In this document: positions 1 through 12,500 of the stretch, one piece after another | How positions within the stretch are numbered: the stretch's first letter is position 1 | Layout of the letters: each line of letters opens with the position of its first letter | Source: Blastobasis lacticolella | Lineage: Eukaryota; Arthropoda; Insecta; Lepidoptera; Blastobasidae | Direction: 5' to 3' | DNA length: 64,000 nt | Assembly: GCA_905147135.1 (NCBI GenBank) | Contig: LR990049.1 | Span: 9,565,428-9,629,427 of the forward strand | Notes under the pieces: model-generated | The model's input: only the letters and a program-made list of their open reading frames with translations | Told to the model about the DNA's origin: nothing | Databases searched by the model: none | Made by a program: the position numbers and the translations under genes

Positions 1-183
1 TGTAAAAAGTATAGTATCTGTAATATTATGTAGGTACTAGCAAATAGGCACTATAGAAGTATAGAAAAAATGCTACTACATCAATCAAGCATATTAAAGC
101 AAACATTGTATAAAAAGTTGTACTCTTAATAAAATTTACAATACAAAAAGCTCTGAGATTTAACTAAAGGTACGTTTGAACTA

Positions 184-564
184 GGGTTTCCAAAAATGAC
201 AAGAAGGATATAGGAGATTCCCATTTAGTGTCAAAAAATAGTATCCATATAAAAATATAGTAGATTTCCTTTATTTATTATTTTTAAGTATTTTATTACA
301 ATTTAAATGACCCTTGTCGAAGGGGTTAGTTCCCTTGTACTAGCGGTGCTAGTCTACTGGACACTATATGGTAACAAGGTTTAAAACAATTAAATGACTT
401 ACTTTTTATTTAAGGAACGAGTGTATTTTTTGACCAAATGGGTCTTAGTATATCCCGAAGAAAGTGTTGCCGCTGATTTATTAAAATATAGTAGATTTGG
501 TTACTATATATTTTTTCAACAGTATATAGTATTTTGACCCAACATATAGTAGGTTTGGCAACCC
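184..564. mobile_element. Tc1/mariner-like MITE, 381 bp
   Basis: The ends are GGGTTTCC and GGCAACCC, flanked by TA at 182-183 and 565-566. Its right end, read inwards, matches the left end of the large element starting at 8009 (GGGTTGCCAA then CCTACTATAT), so both belong to one family. No coding capacity. Confidence 0.7.
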
Positions 565-568
565 TAGT

Positions 569-1477
569 TTAAACAAACGTTCGACTGTACCTAAGTTTGC
601 ATTATAAATTGCTTAGCACCATAAGTTTCTAGAGACAAATTTGAAAAAGATGTTATTTTAAAATTTGAATATCATAAGATCATTGGTTGGATCAATGGAG
701 CCTCTGGTTAACACGCAAGAAGGCTTGTCTGTCGGTGGCAGCTCGACGGTTTGTAATACCCCAAATACACTATGTGGTATTTGCCTAGGCATTACATCTG
801 TTCACACACAGTGTAATAATTGTACTTAGACTGTGACGTCATCGAGTACAAGACAAATTCCAATCTTCGACTTTTCGTAGCAATAGTGCTTAGATATTCT
901 CTTGTGTGTGTTCTTTAAGTAAAAAAAAACTGGTCAGCGTCACATTTCGCTTTTTCGCTTTTCAGCCACATAGTCACCAAAAAGAAAAGTGTATTTAATG
1001 TGGCTGGTTTTTTTACTCTACTATGGCTACAAAGTAGAATTTTTCTGGTACTCGTAAACGTAGGTTACGTCATATCACAGTCAACTGTTTATGCATCCAC
1101 TTCTTAAATTCAAATACGCACTCGCAGTATTCACAGAGGTAAAAATAGGTATATCATATAATTGCGTAACAACTAAAACAATAGCATAGAGTAGAAACAT
1201 TGTACTTAAGTACCTATACGGAAGTCACAATCTTTTTAAGAATATAAAACAGCATTTGCAGGATTTTTATGTACTAAGCAATAATTGTAAAAATATTATT
1301 TATTACACATGACTAGTGTCATATAAAACAAATTCACTTAAAGTAATATACGTCATCATACCATTAATATAGCATAGATTTCTACATGTATAGTATATAC
1401 CTATAGTAAACAGGATAAGTACACAATTCTCAAGTCTCACCCAGTCTGGAGGTCTTATCATCATACATTATTTTACT
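569..1477. other. Noncoding AT-rich stretch
   Basis: No ORF, repeat end or RNA gene recognised. It contains a short direct restart of the word gtgtattt and poly(A)/poly(T) runs only. Confidence 0.4.
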
Positions 1478-1658
1478 AGTTCATTAATATGTGAGCATTA
1501 CCAAGGCTTCAAATATAAATGTACATGGAAGGTTTCTTATACGAGTATATCTGAGCAGATTTATCAATCGAACATAATTACATCTGCTCAGATATATAAG
1601 TACCCTGCGATGCACATTTATATTTGAAGCCATTGCAATGCTCACATATTAATGAACT
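1478..1658. repeat. Foldback element, 181 bp
   Basis: The arms start AGTTCATTAATATGTGAGC and return as its reverse complement at 1637-1658. The arms also pair through CTTCAAATATAAATG and the inner ATCTGCTCAGAT words, so nearly the whole unit folds into one hairpin. No target duplication is certain. Confidence 0.75.
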
Positions 1659-1684
1659 CGACTATGCCAGTGACACATCATCAT

Positions 1685-1790
1685 GGCTGACGCCACGTGG
1701 GTTTGATTTGTGAGAAATTTTTTATGTAATCAAATGCAGCGTTAATTGCGCGGCCAAAATTTAGTGATGAGCTCGTGTGTGGCGTCAGCC
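1685..1790. mobile_element. Small MITE with 12-bp perfect inverted ends
   Basis: GGCTGACGCCAC at 1685-1696 is exactly inverted as GTGGCGTCAGCC at 1779-1790. It is noncoding and lies 26 bp from the foldback at 1478-1658. No clear target duplication was found. Confidence 0.65.
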
Positions 1791-2831
1791 TAAATAAACA
1801 AAGGCGATCTATGACTCGGGTGTTTCTATCCTACTCTAGCAAGGTCTGCGACTTTCAATCAACACGTTCCTTGAAGCTAGATGTACAGTATACTTTTTTA
1901 TTACATAAGTAAAGCGGCATTTAATCGTAATAGTATAGGCAGCTGCAAAGAAAGGTAACCCTCGTTACCATGCTCTGCAGCTCACTGTACCTTTTAGCGA
2001 GCCAGGCTCGGAACAGGCGGAGTTCCGGATCGGAACTTTTATATTATACAAAATTCTGTTATTTCTTCTGAGAATTCCAGTCCGAGATCTTCCCTTTGCA
2101 GTTTGAACAGGTGAGACTGATCAGCATTTTAGACCATTGCTGGCATTTTAGGCTATTCCAAACCCGCAGTGGAACCCGCATTTAGCAAGCCGCAAAGTCC
2201 CTAGAGCTTTATTATCTTGAAAAATCCATGTGTATTTTACGCACTAATTGAAATCATGTGATACTGTTTCGTTTTTCGTCACATTCGAATAGTAATAATT
2301 TTCAGAATAGTTTCCAATGAGACTAAATATGAGATTCCACTGTTACAATCACACTTGTATTCGAAATATTTTATAATTCGCATTTAAACTACTTAAATGT
2401 TTCAAAAACTTTTTGTAAATAAAAAATATAAATTTATAAAAAAGATAACTATGTAAAACTGTTGTGCATTAACTTGCATTCCTTACCAACTAATTAAACA
2501 TTGAAAATGTATAATCAAAATTCAAATACCAAAAATATGAATTTGCAAAGTATGAATTAAAGCCTTACATCTAGAGTATAGGTATACTTAGTATAGATTT
2601 ATGAGGTAAATGCTATACCTAGTATAATTTGTTAATAGTTATAAGACTTATAAGATGAAACACTTTGTTACTTCTTGGAGACCACAAGCTTCCTTCAAGG
2701 CCTTTACTTGCAGACAAAAATTCTAAAACAAGATTGGCATTGCAAAATGCAACGATGTGCAGTGCAGAACAGAGAGATCCCCGCTACCATTAAACTTTTT
2801 TCTTTTGTATCCCACTAACTTGGCAAACAAC
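1791..2831. other. Noncoding stretch below the scramblase 3' end
   Basis: AT-rich without ORFs. A tttatt at 2208-2213 (AATAAA on minus) could end the scramblase transcript. Around 1835-1855 there is a possible scrap of a tRNA-derived SINE head. Confidence 0.35.
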
Positions 2832-3429
2832 CAAGGGCGTAGCCAGGATTTAGGAACCAAAACCTATATATGTGTCATACCGACAGAGGCCTTCCCGGCC
2901 TTTTGAGAAAGACCACAAGCTAGGGTAATTAAATGTACTTAACCAAAAAACTCAAGTAATGAGTGAGGTCGGAAATTTTTCATTTTATCTCTTCAATCAT
3001 AAATGTTCGTAATAAATGAACCTGAATTATAAATGAGCGAGCGGAGCGATCTCGAAATTTTCCGACTTTTGGCTCAAAAGAGCTGGGGTGAACATAATAA
3101 AAGTAACACAAATTAATGAGAGAGTTCGGAATATTTGGTTTTTTAAATCCAGATTGAGCCACCGGTGTGGGCAGTGTCCATTGTTAAAAACATAGCGAGT
3201 GTTGCTGGTTCAAAGAGCCAGAGCTAACATAGGAAAAGAAACAACGTTCTGATTTTTGGCATTTTGGCTCTTAAAATCCGGATTGATGAAAAAATCAGCG
3301 ATCCCAAAAATATTCAGATTTTTCCTCTAAACATCTGGGGTGAATTTCAGTAGTAAACATAAAGTAATGAATGAGCGAGCTCAGCAAGCACCGCTCCCCC
3401 TCGCCCGCCCTATACTGGCTACGCCCATG
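2832..3429. mobile_element. hAT-like non-autonomous element with 8-bp target duplication
   Basis: The ends are CAAGGGCGTAGCCAG and CTGGCTACGCCCATG, flanked by the exact 8-bp duplication CAAACAAC (2824-2831 and 3430-3437). Target length and ends fit hAT. Inside are imperfect repeats of a unit containing aatgagcgagc and a gctggggtgaac word, also seen at 23400-23490. It ends 65 bp from the scramblase stop codon and is probably part of its 3' UTR. Confidence 0.8.
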
Positions 3430-3494
3430 CAAACAACATTATTGTAGTGCAGTGTTTAGTAAACTTAAAAATGCTTGGTATCCATACTTATGTT

Positions 3495-3533
3495 TTACTT
3501 TTCGTTGCCTGATTTCTCGAAGAACATGAAGTC
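3495..3533 (-). CDS. PLSCR: Scramblase terminal coding micro-exon
   Basis: A 39-nt exon encodes [12 protein letters not shown] and a stop, read after the acceptor ttcag. It completes the family's C-terminal GACFLI-DFMFFE motif, whose first half ends exon 4, so it supplies the end of the membrane helix and a short tail. It is too short to be found by ORF length; I located it from the expected DFMFF motif. The 3' untranslated region runs to lower coordinates. A possible AATAAA (tttatt on plus) is at 2208-2213, which would put a hAT-like element inside the 3' UTR, but the end is not fixed. Confidence 0.92.
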   Translation of the reverse strand, partial: DFMFFEKSGNEK

Positions 3534-6500
3534 CTGAAACGAATACAATTGTTTATTATAAATCGAGTTTGTATTGTCGAGCGAGTTTTCTTTGCTTATA
3601 AAACAATATAAATTGCCAGACAGTCGCTATGAATCGCATATAATACCTATATAACTACGTTTCTTTGTAAGAAATCATTTAGAATTATTCATGTCACGAA
3701 CAATAGAACCGCAAAAGCGTTCCGTTGTCACTGTTTGGGACTGAGCTCACTCAGTTAATCCAGTAGGATAGTAATGTATCCGATGTTGTTGTATATTTGT
3801 TACTCATTTACGCAAAAACTACTAACAGATTTTGATGAAATTTTGCAGCTATATAGCTTATAGCCCTGAATAGCACATATGTTATAATTTATTCCAAAAT
3901 TCAATACGGTTCCAGCGTAAACGATTATTACACGGCAAAACCTAGTATCTTATACAAGTTTTATCAAGGGATCGTAGTTCGATACCTAAATTGTTACTGA
4001 TCGTCATATTATTTTAAGTAGTAGGTAATTATGTCGGTGTGTGCAACTTAACTTCAATTTTATTGATAAAGCAAATCCTAGTCAGTGTACTTACGATCAA
4101 GAAGCAAGCTCCGAGCAGCACAGCTTTGATCCTGACGTCCAAGTCCATCGGGAACGTGATCCCGAAGTAGTCGGCGTCAGTGAAAGCCTCGCGCGCCAGC
4201 CCCGACCACTGTTTGGTGATCTTGCCCACTTTTGTCTCACCATCCCTGGAGTACACCTGGTAATTATCAACAATTAACCATGAATAGTGGAAAACCATCT
4301 GCTGACTTAAGGTCAAGATCCCTGGCATCATCCACTTTCTATCAGGTGGCCCGCTTGCTTGTTGTTTAACGACTGACATAAAAAAAACATTTGAGATTCT
4401 CTGCTTACTTCTAAACTACGCAACGGACTTTCATGTGGTATTGTAATTCACAGAAATTTTGTTTAAAAGCTTCGAAATTTTTTGAAGCCTGGGCAGGTAG
4501 TTAGTTCATCTCGTTGTTCATCTAAGTACCTACGTACCCTTCATTATCACAGCCCATAACAGTCCACTGCAGGACTGAGGGCCTCTCCCACGAAAGGGGA
4601 GGTTATTGCCATAATCTCCACGCTCGGCAGGCGGGCTGAAGATCGCAGTGTTGTAAATATAACAATGGAAAACGCTTCTGCCCATTTTCCAGATTACGGG
4701 GACTCTAAATCTTTTACCTCGAAAACATTAGTCGCCTTGTACGACACCTACGAGTGTAAAGGGTTGGTGCTATTCTACTGTGCCGGATACCACACTGCCT
4801 TTCTACTCTGCCGGGCACCTATAAGTACCTCAGTACTCTACCCACCCTCTTTATGAATGAATGAATGGATAACGCTTTATTGCACATTTAAAAGAATACA
4901 ATAGGTGCTTCGAATTAGCAGCAAGAGAAGCAACAGGCGGCCTTTATGTTCCCGAAACTACTACCAACTATAGCAAAAATACCTTTCTGTTACGAGCAAC
5001 TAAAAATTTTAAAGTTGTTGATCTTGACCTGTTTTATATAAATTTTGAATCGGCGAGAAATCGTGTACTTATGCATTACTTTGACGCATTGTAATGTAAG
5101 TAATTTAGTTAATTGAGTCGAGCAAAGATAATTTTTAGGCTTAAGTTGTTGTGTCTCATCAACTGTTTGATTAGCGTTCTTACTTCTTTAGTACTTCTTT
5201 TTATCTATGGTTCCTTTTAATGTTTTTTTAAATACGGCAAACAAACAGGCATGCGGGCCACCCGATGGAAAGTAGTCTCCGCCGCCTATGGACATCAGCA
5301 ATACCAGGGGCGCTATCCTCCTCCGAGACCTCTAATATACTTCTTTAACGATCCCATGTCATAGTCTAAAGGAAACACTGTGGCTAGGAGCTCATTCCAC
5401 ATCCGAATCGTACGGGCGAGAAACGTACACGTGATTGTAATTTTATCAGTATTTAGGCTATGTTATGCTATTATTCTGGTTTTCCTTAAGTAAAAAAATA
5501 ACATAAACCAATTTAAAATCGCAATAATGATTGTAGCAACCCGCCCTGGCTACAAACATTTTGAACCTTCCTCGTAAATCACATCACCATATCTATTTAT
5601 AGACATCACATGAAAATCCGCAATGGGCAGGGAAACTCTGTCCAGTTTAGAATTGGATAGCCTCCGATCCCATTCCGACCGCCCTATATAGCCCTATAAT
5701 AGAAAATCCTTCAATTCATAAATATAAACAGTTAAGGAGACTTCATTTCTTTTCTAGTGTTACTAACTAATCATCTATATGGATGGACGCTTATCTGAGA
5801 GCAAGCAGGCCCGTTTCACAAAACGAAATGTCGACATCTGCATGTCTTTAGACTCTGAAAAACTACGTAGGTACAGGTAAAGGAGCGTACGACACCGGAC
5901 GGGCCGATCTAGGAGGCAGCTAGATAGTCGATACTAATCCTTACACAGTATAAAATAAAGTCGGAGAGTGTGCAAAGCAACTGCACGACCTCATTCCGCC
6001 CTTTTCCGCCATCGGGAGACGCGATCCGGGCGAGCGCTTCATCCTTATGTCGTGAATCTTGTCGTGGCACCGCTATGGCTCGCCCTATATAATGCATATG
6101 GCTAAGGAATGGAACGCGTTGCCTGCGAGTGTTCCCTGATCAATATAATCTGGATACCTTCAAAGGTAGAGTGAATAGGCTGTTCCAAGACGGGCATGCT
6201 TCATCTTCGGCCGCATCGTCACTTACCAACAGGTGAGATGGTGGTCAAATGCCTGTCTTGTCTAACATAAAAAAAACGCATTTCGCACAACCTGTTGGTA
6301 TCCGACGTAGGTACTCTGCCAAATCGGAATGTCTACTCTGTTACTAGTATTACTCCCTTTATTCACAGCACTCATGTAACTAATCGTTCGGCACACATCA
6401 ATTTCAAAACTTCGGAAGTTCACATAAAATAAACAATAGGTTTGTGCCGAAGTGCTAGACGAGTTATAGCAGATACCCGTTGTGCGTTCGTTTGCACACG

Positions 6501-9500
6501 CTTTGGGTATTAGTATTCCACGCTTTTGCCGCTTCGCTGAACGAAGATCTCGCTTTACGGTACATTTGTAAAAAATCATTGAGGAAGGTTTACGCAAAAT
6601 AATGCTACTCGATTATAGAGTTCGACCTCGGCGTATTCTGTACCTCGGCGATTTGCACACTTTCAGTTATGTACCTACATAAGAATTTACATAATAATTG
6701 TGAACGTGTAAATAATGCTACAAGTTACGTAAGCTCTTTTTAATTCGATAACTAAAACATTATTATCACTCAGATTACAATGGAGGGGGCTCAAAGTCAA
6801 GCAGAGGACTTATGGGCAGTTGTTTATGAGGACAACATAGATTACATGTATGTAATATACGTAGTTGATTAAGTCAATGTCCTCCAGGATGATGCGTCAG
6901 ACTAAGATAGTATGGTTGGACCACTCACATTGTAGACTTTGTTGACAATAGCGACAAATTTTTATCTGCACAAGCAACTAGCATTTTCTTACGGCTTCGC
7001 CCGCACGCACTACGACATAATAGTAGTTTATGCAACGTGGTGTGTGGTGCCGCCACCTCAAAGAATAGCACCACCCCATCTCTTCCCGTGGGTGTCGTAA
7101 GAGGCGACTAAGGGACAAAATCCGAAAGGTGGGCAGCAGCATCTTTCTGGGTAGATTTACATCAACTGCACTGCGATCTCCAACCCGCCTGCCAAGCGTG
7201 GAGATTATGGCAATGACCTCCCCTTTCGTGGGAGAGGCCCGAAGTCCTGCAGTGGACTGTTATGGGCTGTGATGATGATGCAACTCGCATATAAAAGGGG
7301 GTCTGTTTATCATAAGGGGCGTATGATAAACAGGGCGTAGCCGAGTATGATAATAGTTTGACACGAGTATTTTAATACCTAATTATATGCAGTTGCATAC
7401 ACTAATTTATCTACACTCATATTTTAATGTTAAAATATCGTACCTATAATTTTCTCAACTTAGCTGGAAGTAAGCTGCGAGTCAGTTCTGTTGTATCTAC
7501 GCGTCGAGGATATCAAGCGGCGGGAAATTCACTTTACTACTTTCACATTTATCTATTTATTTGCTTAAAATAAGAAAAAACATTCACAATCACAAATTAC
7601 AACCATTACAAAAAATATTCTGTTTAGCGGGAAAATAATTACACAGAAGTGACAGAATATAAAAAGAAAAATTTAAATTTTGAATTTTCATTGGTAAAGA
7701 CATCTAAGTATTTAGCCTACATTACACCGTGTCCCGGCGCCCGACAAAAATAAAAGTGTTGCATAATGATTAAAAAGGTATTTTACGATACAGCTGTAAT
7801 GAAAATAGAATGGCAAATGCTGTATCGAAAAGTAATTGGAACATTACGCTATGAGTGTAGATAAAGTAGTTTATTTTATACTACGACCTATAAACTATAT
7901 CCACCTATGCATAAAATGACTTCGATACCCAGATTTGAATCGATGCATACGCCATTTAGCTTATTGATGGGCTGGAAGACGGTGATCGCATTACATCAGG
8001 TATACCTAGGGTTGCCAACCCTACTATATAATATAGTATCCTACTATATTAGGAGTCTACCTACTGTAAATTTAAAATTAAAATATAGTGGGCGAAACTA
8101 CTATATTTAATTAGCACAACATTACCACTTACCGCAAAACGGAACGCGTCCATAAGATCCTCAAAAGAAAATTTTTCCTGATGCAAATCGAATATTTCAG
8201 AACGATCTAGAGCAGGGATTCCCAAAGTGGCCGACATCGACCCCTTGGGGTCGAAATCGGTTTCCTAGGGGTCGACATAAACGAAAACTGATTTTGGGGG
8301 TCGACGAGGTCTAAAAATCGACCCCTATTAAATTAACACAAGTTCTTATTTAAAACATTCAAGATAGGTAAGTACTGTATTGTTTATGTTTTGTTACGTG
8401 TACTAAGAATAATTAATATTTTTGTAGGAAATAGCATTGTCGTAGTAATGTAAAGTCTCGGCAAGTCTGTGTGGGCAAGTTTGTGCAAGATAATGAGTTC
8501 GAGAGTACGTCTTTCAGGCGCGTTTTGAGTTGCTCTCTATTTGACGCTTACGCCATTTAACACGAACGAATTCATGATCAAGTCCAAACATGTTCCTGAT
8601 TCTTTACTATTTAACGAGCTTGCACTTAGGTTGAAAGTTCATTTGCGTTTTGAAATTCGTTGGAGCTTGAACGATAATAACTCATATAAGTACTCATTTA
8701 TTTCAAGAGATTACAAAGTTGCTCATACATTACATAGCTAAATTAAGTGAAGTAAAGTGACTGAAAAAGTGGTAAACACAACATACAAAATATTTTAAAT
8801 AGGTAGGTATAAAAGTATTTGTAAAAATTACTTACACTTAAGTTGTTAAGTAGGTAGGTACCTAAACTTTGAAGTGTTCAGTTTGCTTTGGTTTTCGTTC
8901 TTATGCTGATAGGTACCTACTTACCTAATACTTTTCTATACCTAATTACCTACTATAGTTACTTACCTAATATCCAAGTTTATCAATGAGAATGAGTAAG
9001 TCAGTAATACCTAACAAGAATCCATTACCTGGGTGTGATAAAAATAAGATAGTGTGCAAATTTATCAGTTTATTATTGTTTTTTATTTAGGTAGTTTTTT
9101 ATTTGCAGGATTACTGAGTTTTATGATGGCGGACACGAAAAAAAAATGCAGACAATACAGTTTGGACTACTTGAAGTTCGGATTTATTGCATCTCCATCA
9201 ATTCAACACTTGCCGATGTGTCTCATATGGGAAAAAGTATTCAGTAACGATGCCATGAAGCCTTCAAAAATGGATGACCACTTATCAAGAGTACATGCTG
9301 ACAAAAAAAAAAGTAAGCCCTTGTCATTTTTTCAACCACTTAAAGAAAAACTAGACAAAAGGCCATCCATAAGATCGATGTTTGCGTCATGAACTATTAA
9401 AGACGATGATGGTTTACGAGCGTCCTATAGGAGATATATTATAATATATCTTTACTAATAGCGAAGTAGGGAAACCCCACACAATTGGAGAGCAGCTTAT

Positions 9501-12500
9501 CTTACCAGCGGAGGTCCTTAACAATGTATTGCACAAACCCGCACATGATATTTTAAAGAGAATACCTTTGAGCAATAACACCGTTCAGAGACGCATAGAC
9601 GAGATGGGACGCGATGTGGAAAACATTTTATGCAACAGATTCTCTCTCCAGTTGGACGAGTCTACATTACCCGGCAATGAAGCTCTGTTGTTAGGATATG
9701 TTCGATTTATCAAAGATGAAAATATGTGCCAAGAACTGCTTTTTGCTACATATTTAGAGACTGATACCAGAGAATCGATTTTTCAGGCCGTGAAACATTT
9801 TTTACTGACAAAGCTATTCCATGTGAGAACATTGTTTCTGTTGCGACTGATGGTGCACCGTCTATGGTTGGTCGTCATCGTGGTTTTATAGCTCACTTAA
9901 AGCGACAGCCTGATGTACTGGTCATTCACTGCGTGATTCACAGGCAGCATTTAGTAGCAAAAAAGCTGAGTCCTAGATTGCATAAGTCTTTACAATATGT
10001 AATAAATGCTATAAACTAGATTCGAAGCAATTCTTTGAACTCTCGGGTATTTGCTCAGCTATGTGAGGAAAACGATGCAGTCTTTACTCGATTACTTCTG
10101 CGCACTGAAGTTAGCTGGCTATCAAGAGGCTCTTGCTTAGAAAGATTTGCAGCCATTTTTGAATCTGTGTTGTGTTTTTACAAGAAAAATATCCGAATTT
10201 GAAAGAAAATCTGAGTAAAATAAAAGTTAATTTGCAACTGCAGGGTGACGATCTTAACTTGATTAAAACAAAATCAATAATATCGGCCTTCGTGGGTAAA
10301 CTAATCCTTTATAAACTAAATTTAGGCAGAAAAGAATATTAGCAGTTTCCGCATTTGTCTAAATTATCAAAAATGCTTCAAGATGATGACATTTTATTAT
10401 ATGTCACTCAGTTGGACACATTACACAAGGATTTTACGGAGAGGTTTGAGGATCTTTTAAATTTACATGTTCCTCAATGGATAATACATCCGTACAATAC
10501 CACAGCCATAGAAGAAGCCAATGTGATAATGCAAGAAGAGTTGATTACCATCAGCACAGACGAAGAGCTTAAGCAGAAGTTCAACCAAGGCTATCAGAAG
10601 TTCTGGTTACAACGCAACATTGAAACACAGTATCCTATATTGTGGAACATTGCTGAAAAATACCTTATCGCTTTTCCATCATCATACCTAATTGAAAAAA
10701 GCTTCAGTGTGGTAACAAACATTTTGACGAAACAAAGAAACCGTTTGAAAATCAACGAACGTGGAGATTTAAGGCTGCAACTCACCAATATTGAACCGGA
10801 TGTAGCTAGATTGGTAAATAGTCACCAGGTTCATCCATCACACTGAATGTTTTATTTTATCTTTGCGAATGAATACTTTTTTAAATATAATTTCCTACCT
10901 ACTTAAGATTCTTTAAGTACTTAATTTGTAATAATCATTATAAATTAAACTTGATATTTACTGAATTGTATGTCTTTTCATTTTGTTAAATTTTGATGAG
11001 AAAATGAAGTCAACTTTACTCACTTAACCAAGTGCAAAGTTTTCCAATTGGTACCTTAGTACCTAAGTATTTTGTATCAATAGGAAAAAACTAAAGATAG
11101 GCCCCCTTATTTATAATAGTCTGCTAACTTAAAGCATTGCTAATTCTCACTCTGTCTTCTTCTATTGACCTAAGTCAGAATGAAAAATGACATTATGTAG
11201 CAGCTGTTTTAAGTTAGCGGACCATTATGAATAAGGGGGTTGATCTTAAAAGTAGGTAATTTGGCCATGGGGGTCTGAGGTAACAGTTCATTTTGAAAAA
11301 GGGGTCACTTGTCCAAAATAGTTTGGGGATCCCTGATCGAGAGTCTTGACATTTGTATGACGTGACGTCAAACTCAAGTCAAATAAAAAAAAACATCTAT
11401 GAAGCCATAGCCTCCTTCATCTTACAAGCCATGCGCAGAAGTTGGACAACGTCGCATTTTTCAATTTTAGTGAACCTGAAAATTACTGTAGAACTATCAT
11501 CGCGGTCGTCGTCGCTTAAAGTTATTAGTTATTTAAGTGATTAAGTATATAAATGAGTATATACATTAGTTAGATAATATGAAATTGGATTGATTCCTGT
11601 ACTATTTACATATCTACCGACTTGCAATTGTATTATCCTAATATTATAAATGCGAAATATAAAGTATGTTTGGTTTTGTACGTAATGGATGTTTGTTACG
11701 ATTTCACGCAAAATTTGCTACACGGATTTTAATGAAATTTTGTAGTTATATAGCATATAGCCCCGAAAAACACATATGCTATAGTTTATCCCGAAATTTA
11801 TTGTGATTTCCGCGGGAACGGGTCCGGAACGTTATAGTCGAAATTTAAGTGGACGCAGTCGCGGCCACAAGCTATTATGAAATAAAATAATCTTTGGCAG
11901 CCAAAATATTACCCAATTTATTAAATATTAGATAAAATACATTTTAAACAATTTCATTTACGTACCTAAGTATATAAAAACGAACTACTTACTTACTTAT
12001 TGTACCTACCTACTTTTTCAACGCTTCCATCGTCGTGGATAATCAAAGATCGTGGTTTAAAGTATTCGTGATAACTTTCACAGTGCGAAAATGTTTGCTA
12101 CACACAAAAGTTCCTTCGTTTAGACTCCAGTATGCTTGGGGAATATCTTTTGGAAAGCAAATCATCGGCACAGATTCTTTCCCATTTTTAAGTTTTAATC
12201 ATAATTTTACTTGCATTTTTCAAATGCAACAACGCCTTTGTATCTGTTAGAGAAAGATTACGATTATAAAACAGAATTTGATTAATGAAATAAGTAAAAA
12301 TCTAACAACAGAAATGGTCAAGGGTTGCTTTTCAAAATTCGTATTTATTCAATTTTAGCACAATTATACATATATTTACTTTTATTTACCTTTGTAGATG
12401 GTCCATACAAACGCGTTATTTTACAGTTTTATCAATATTTTTAATTTATCGTCATAAAATTCATAATTTTCCCGCACATTGACATGTAAACAATGAGTAA

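Larger units (their letters stand above)
8213..11335 (+). mobile_element. hAT element (ZBED5-like), 3123 bp, inside the mariner
   Basis: The ends are CAGGGATTCCCAAA and, inverted, CAGGGATCCCCAAA. The 8-bp target duplication is atctagag (8205-8212) and atcgagag (11336-11343), one mismatch. Subterminal ggggtcga-type words cluster at the left end, as is usual for hAT. It contains a broken BED-type transposase (9123-10846) and a smaller MITE (11102-11239) near its right end. Confidence 0.88.
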
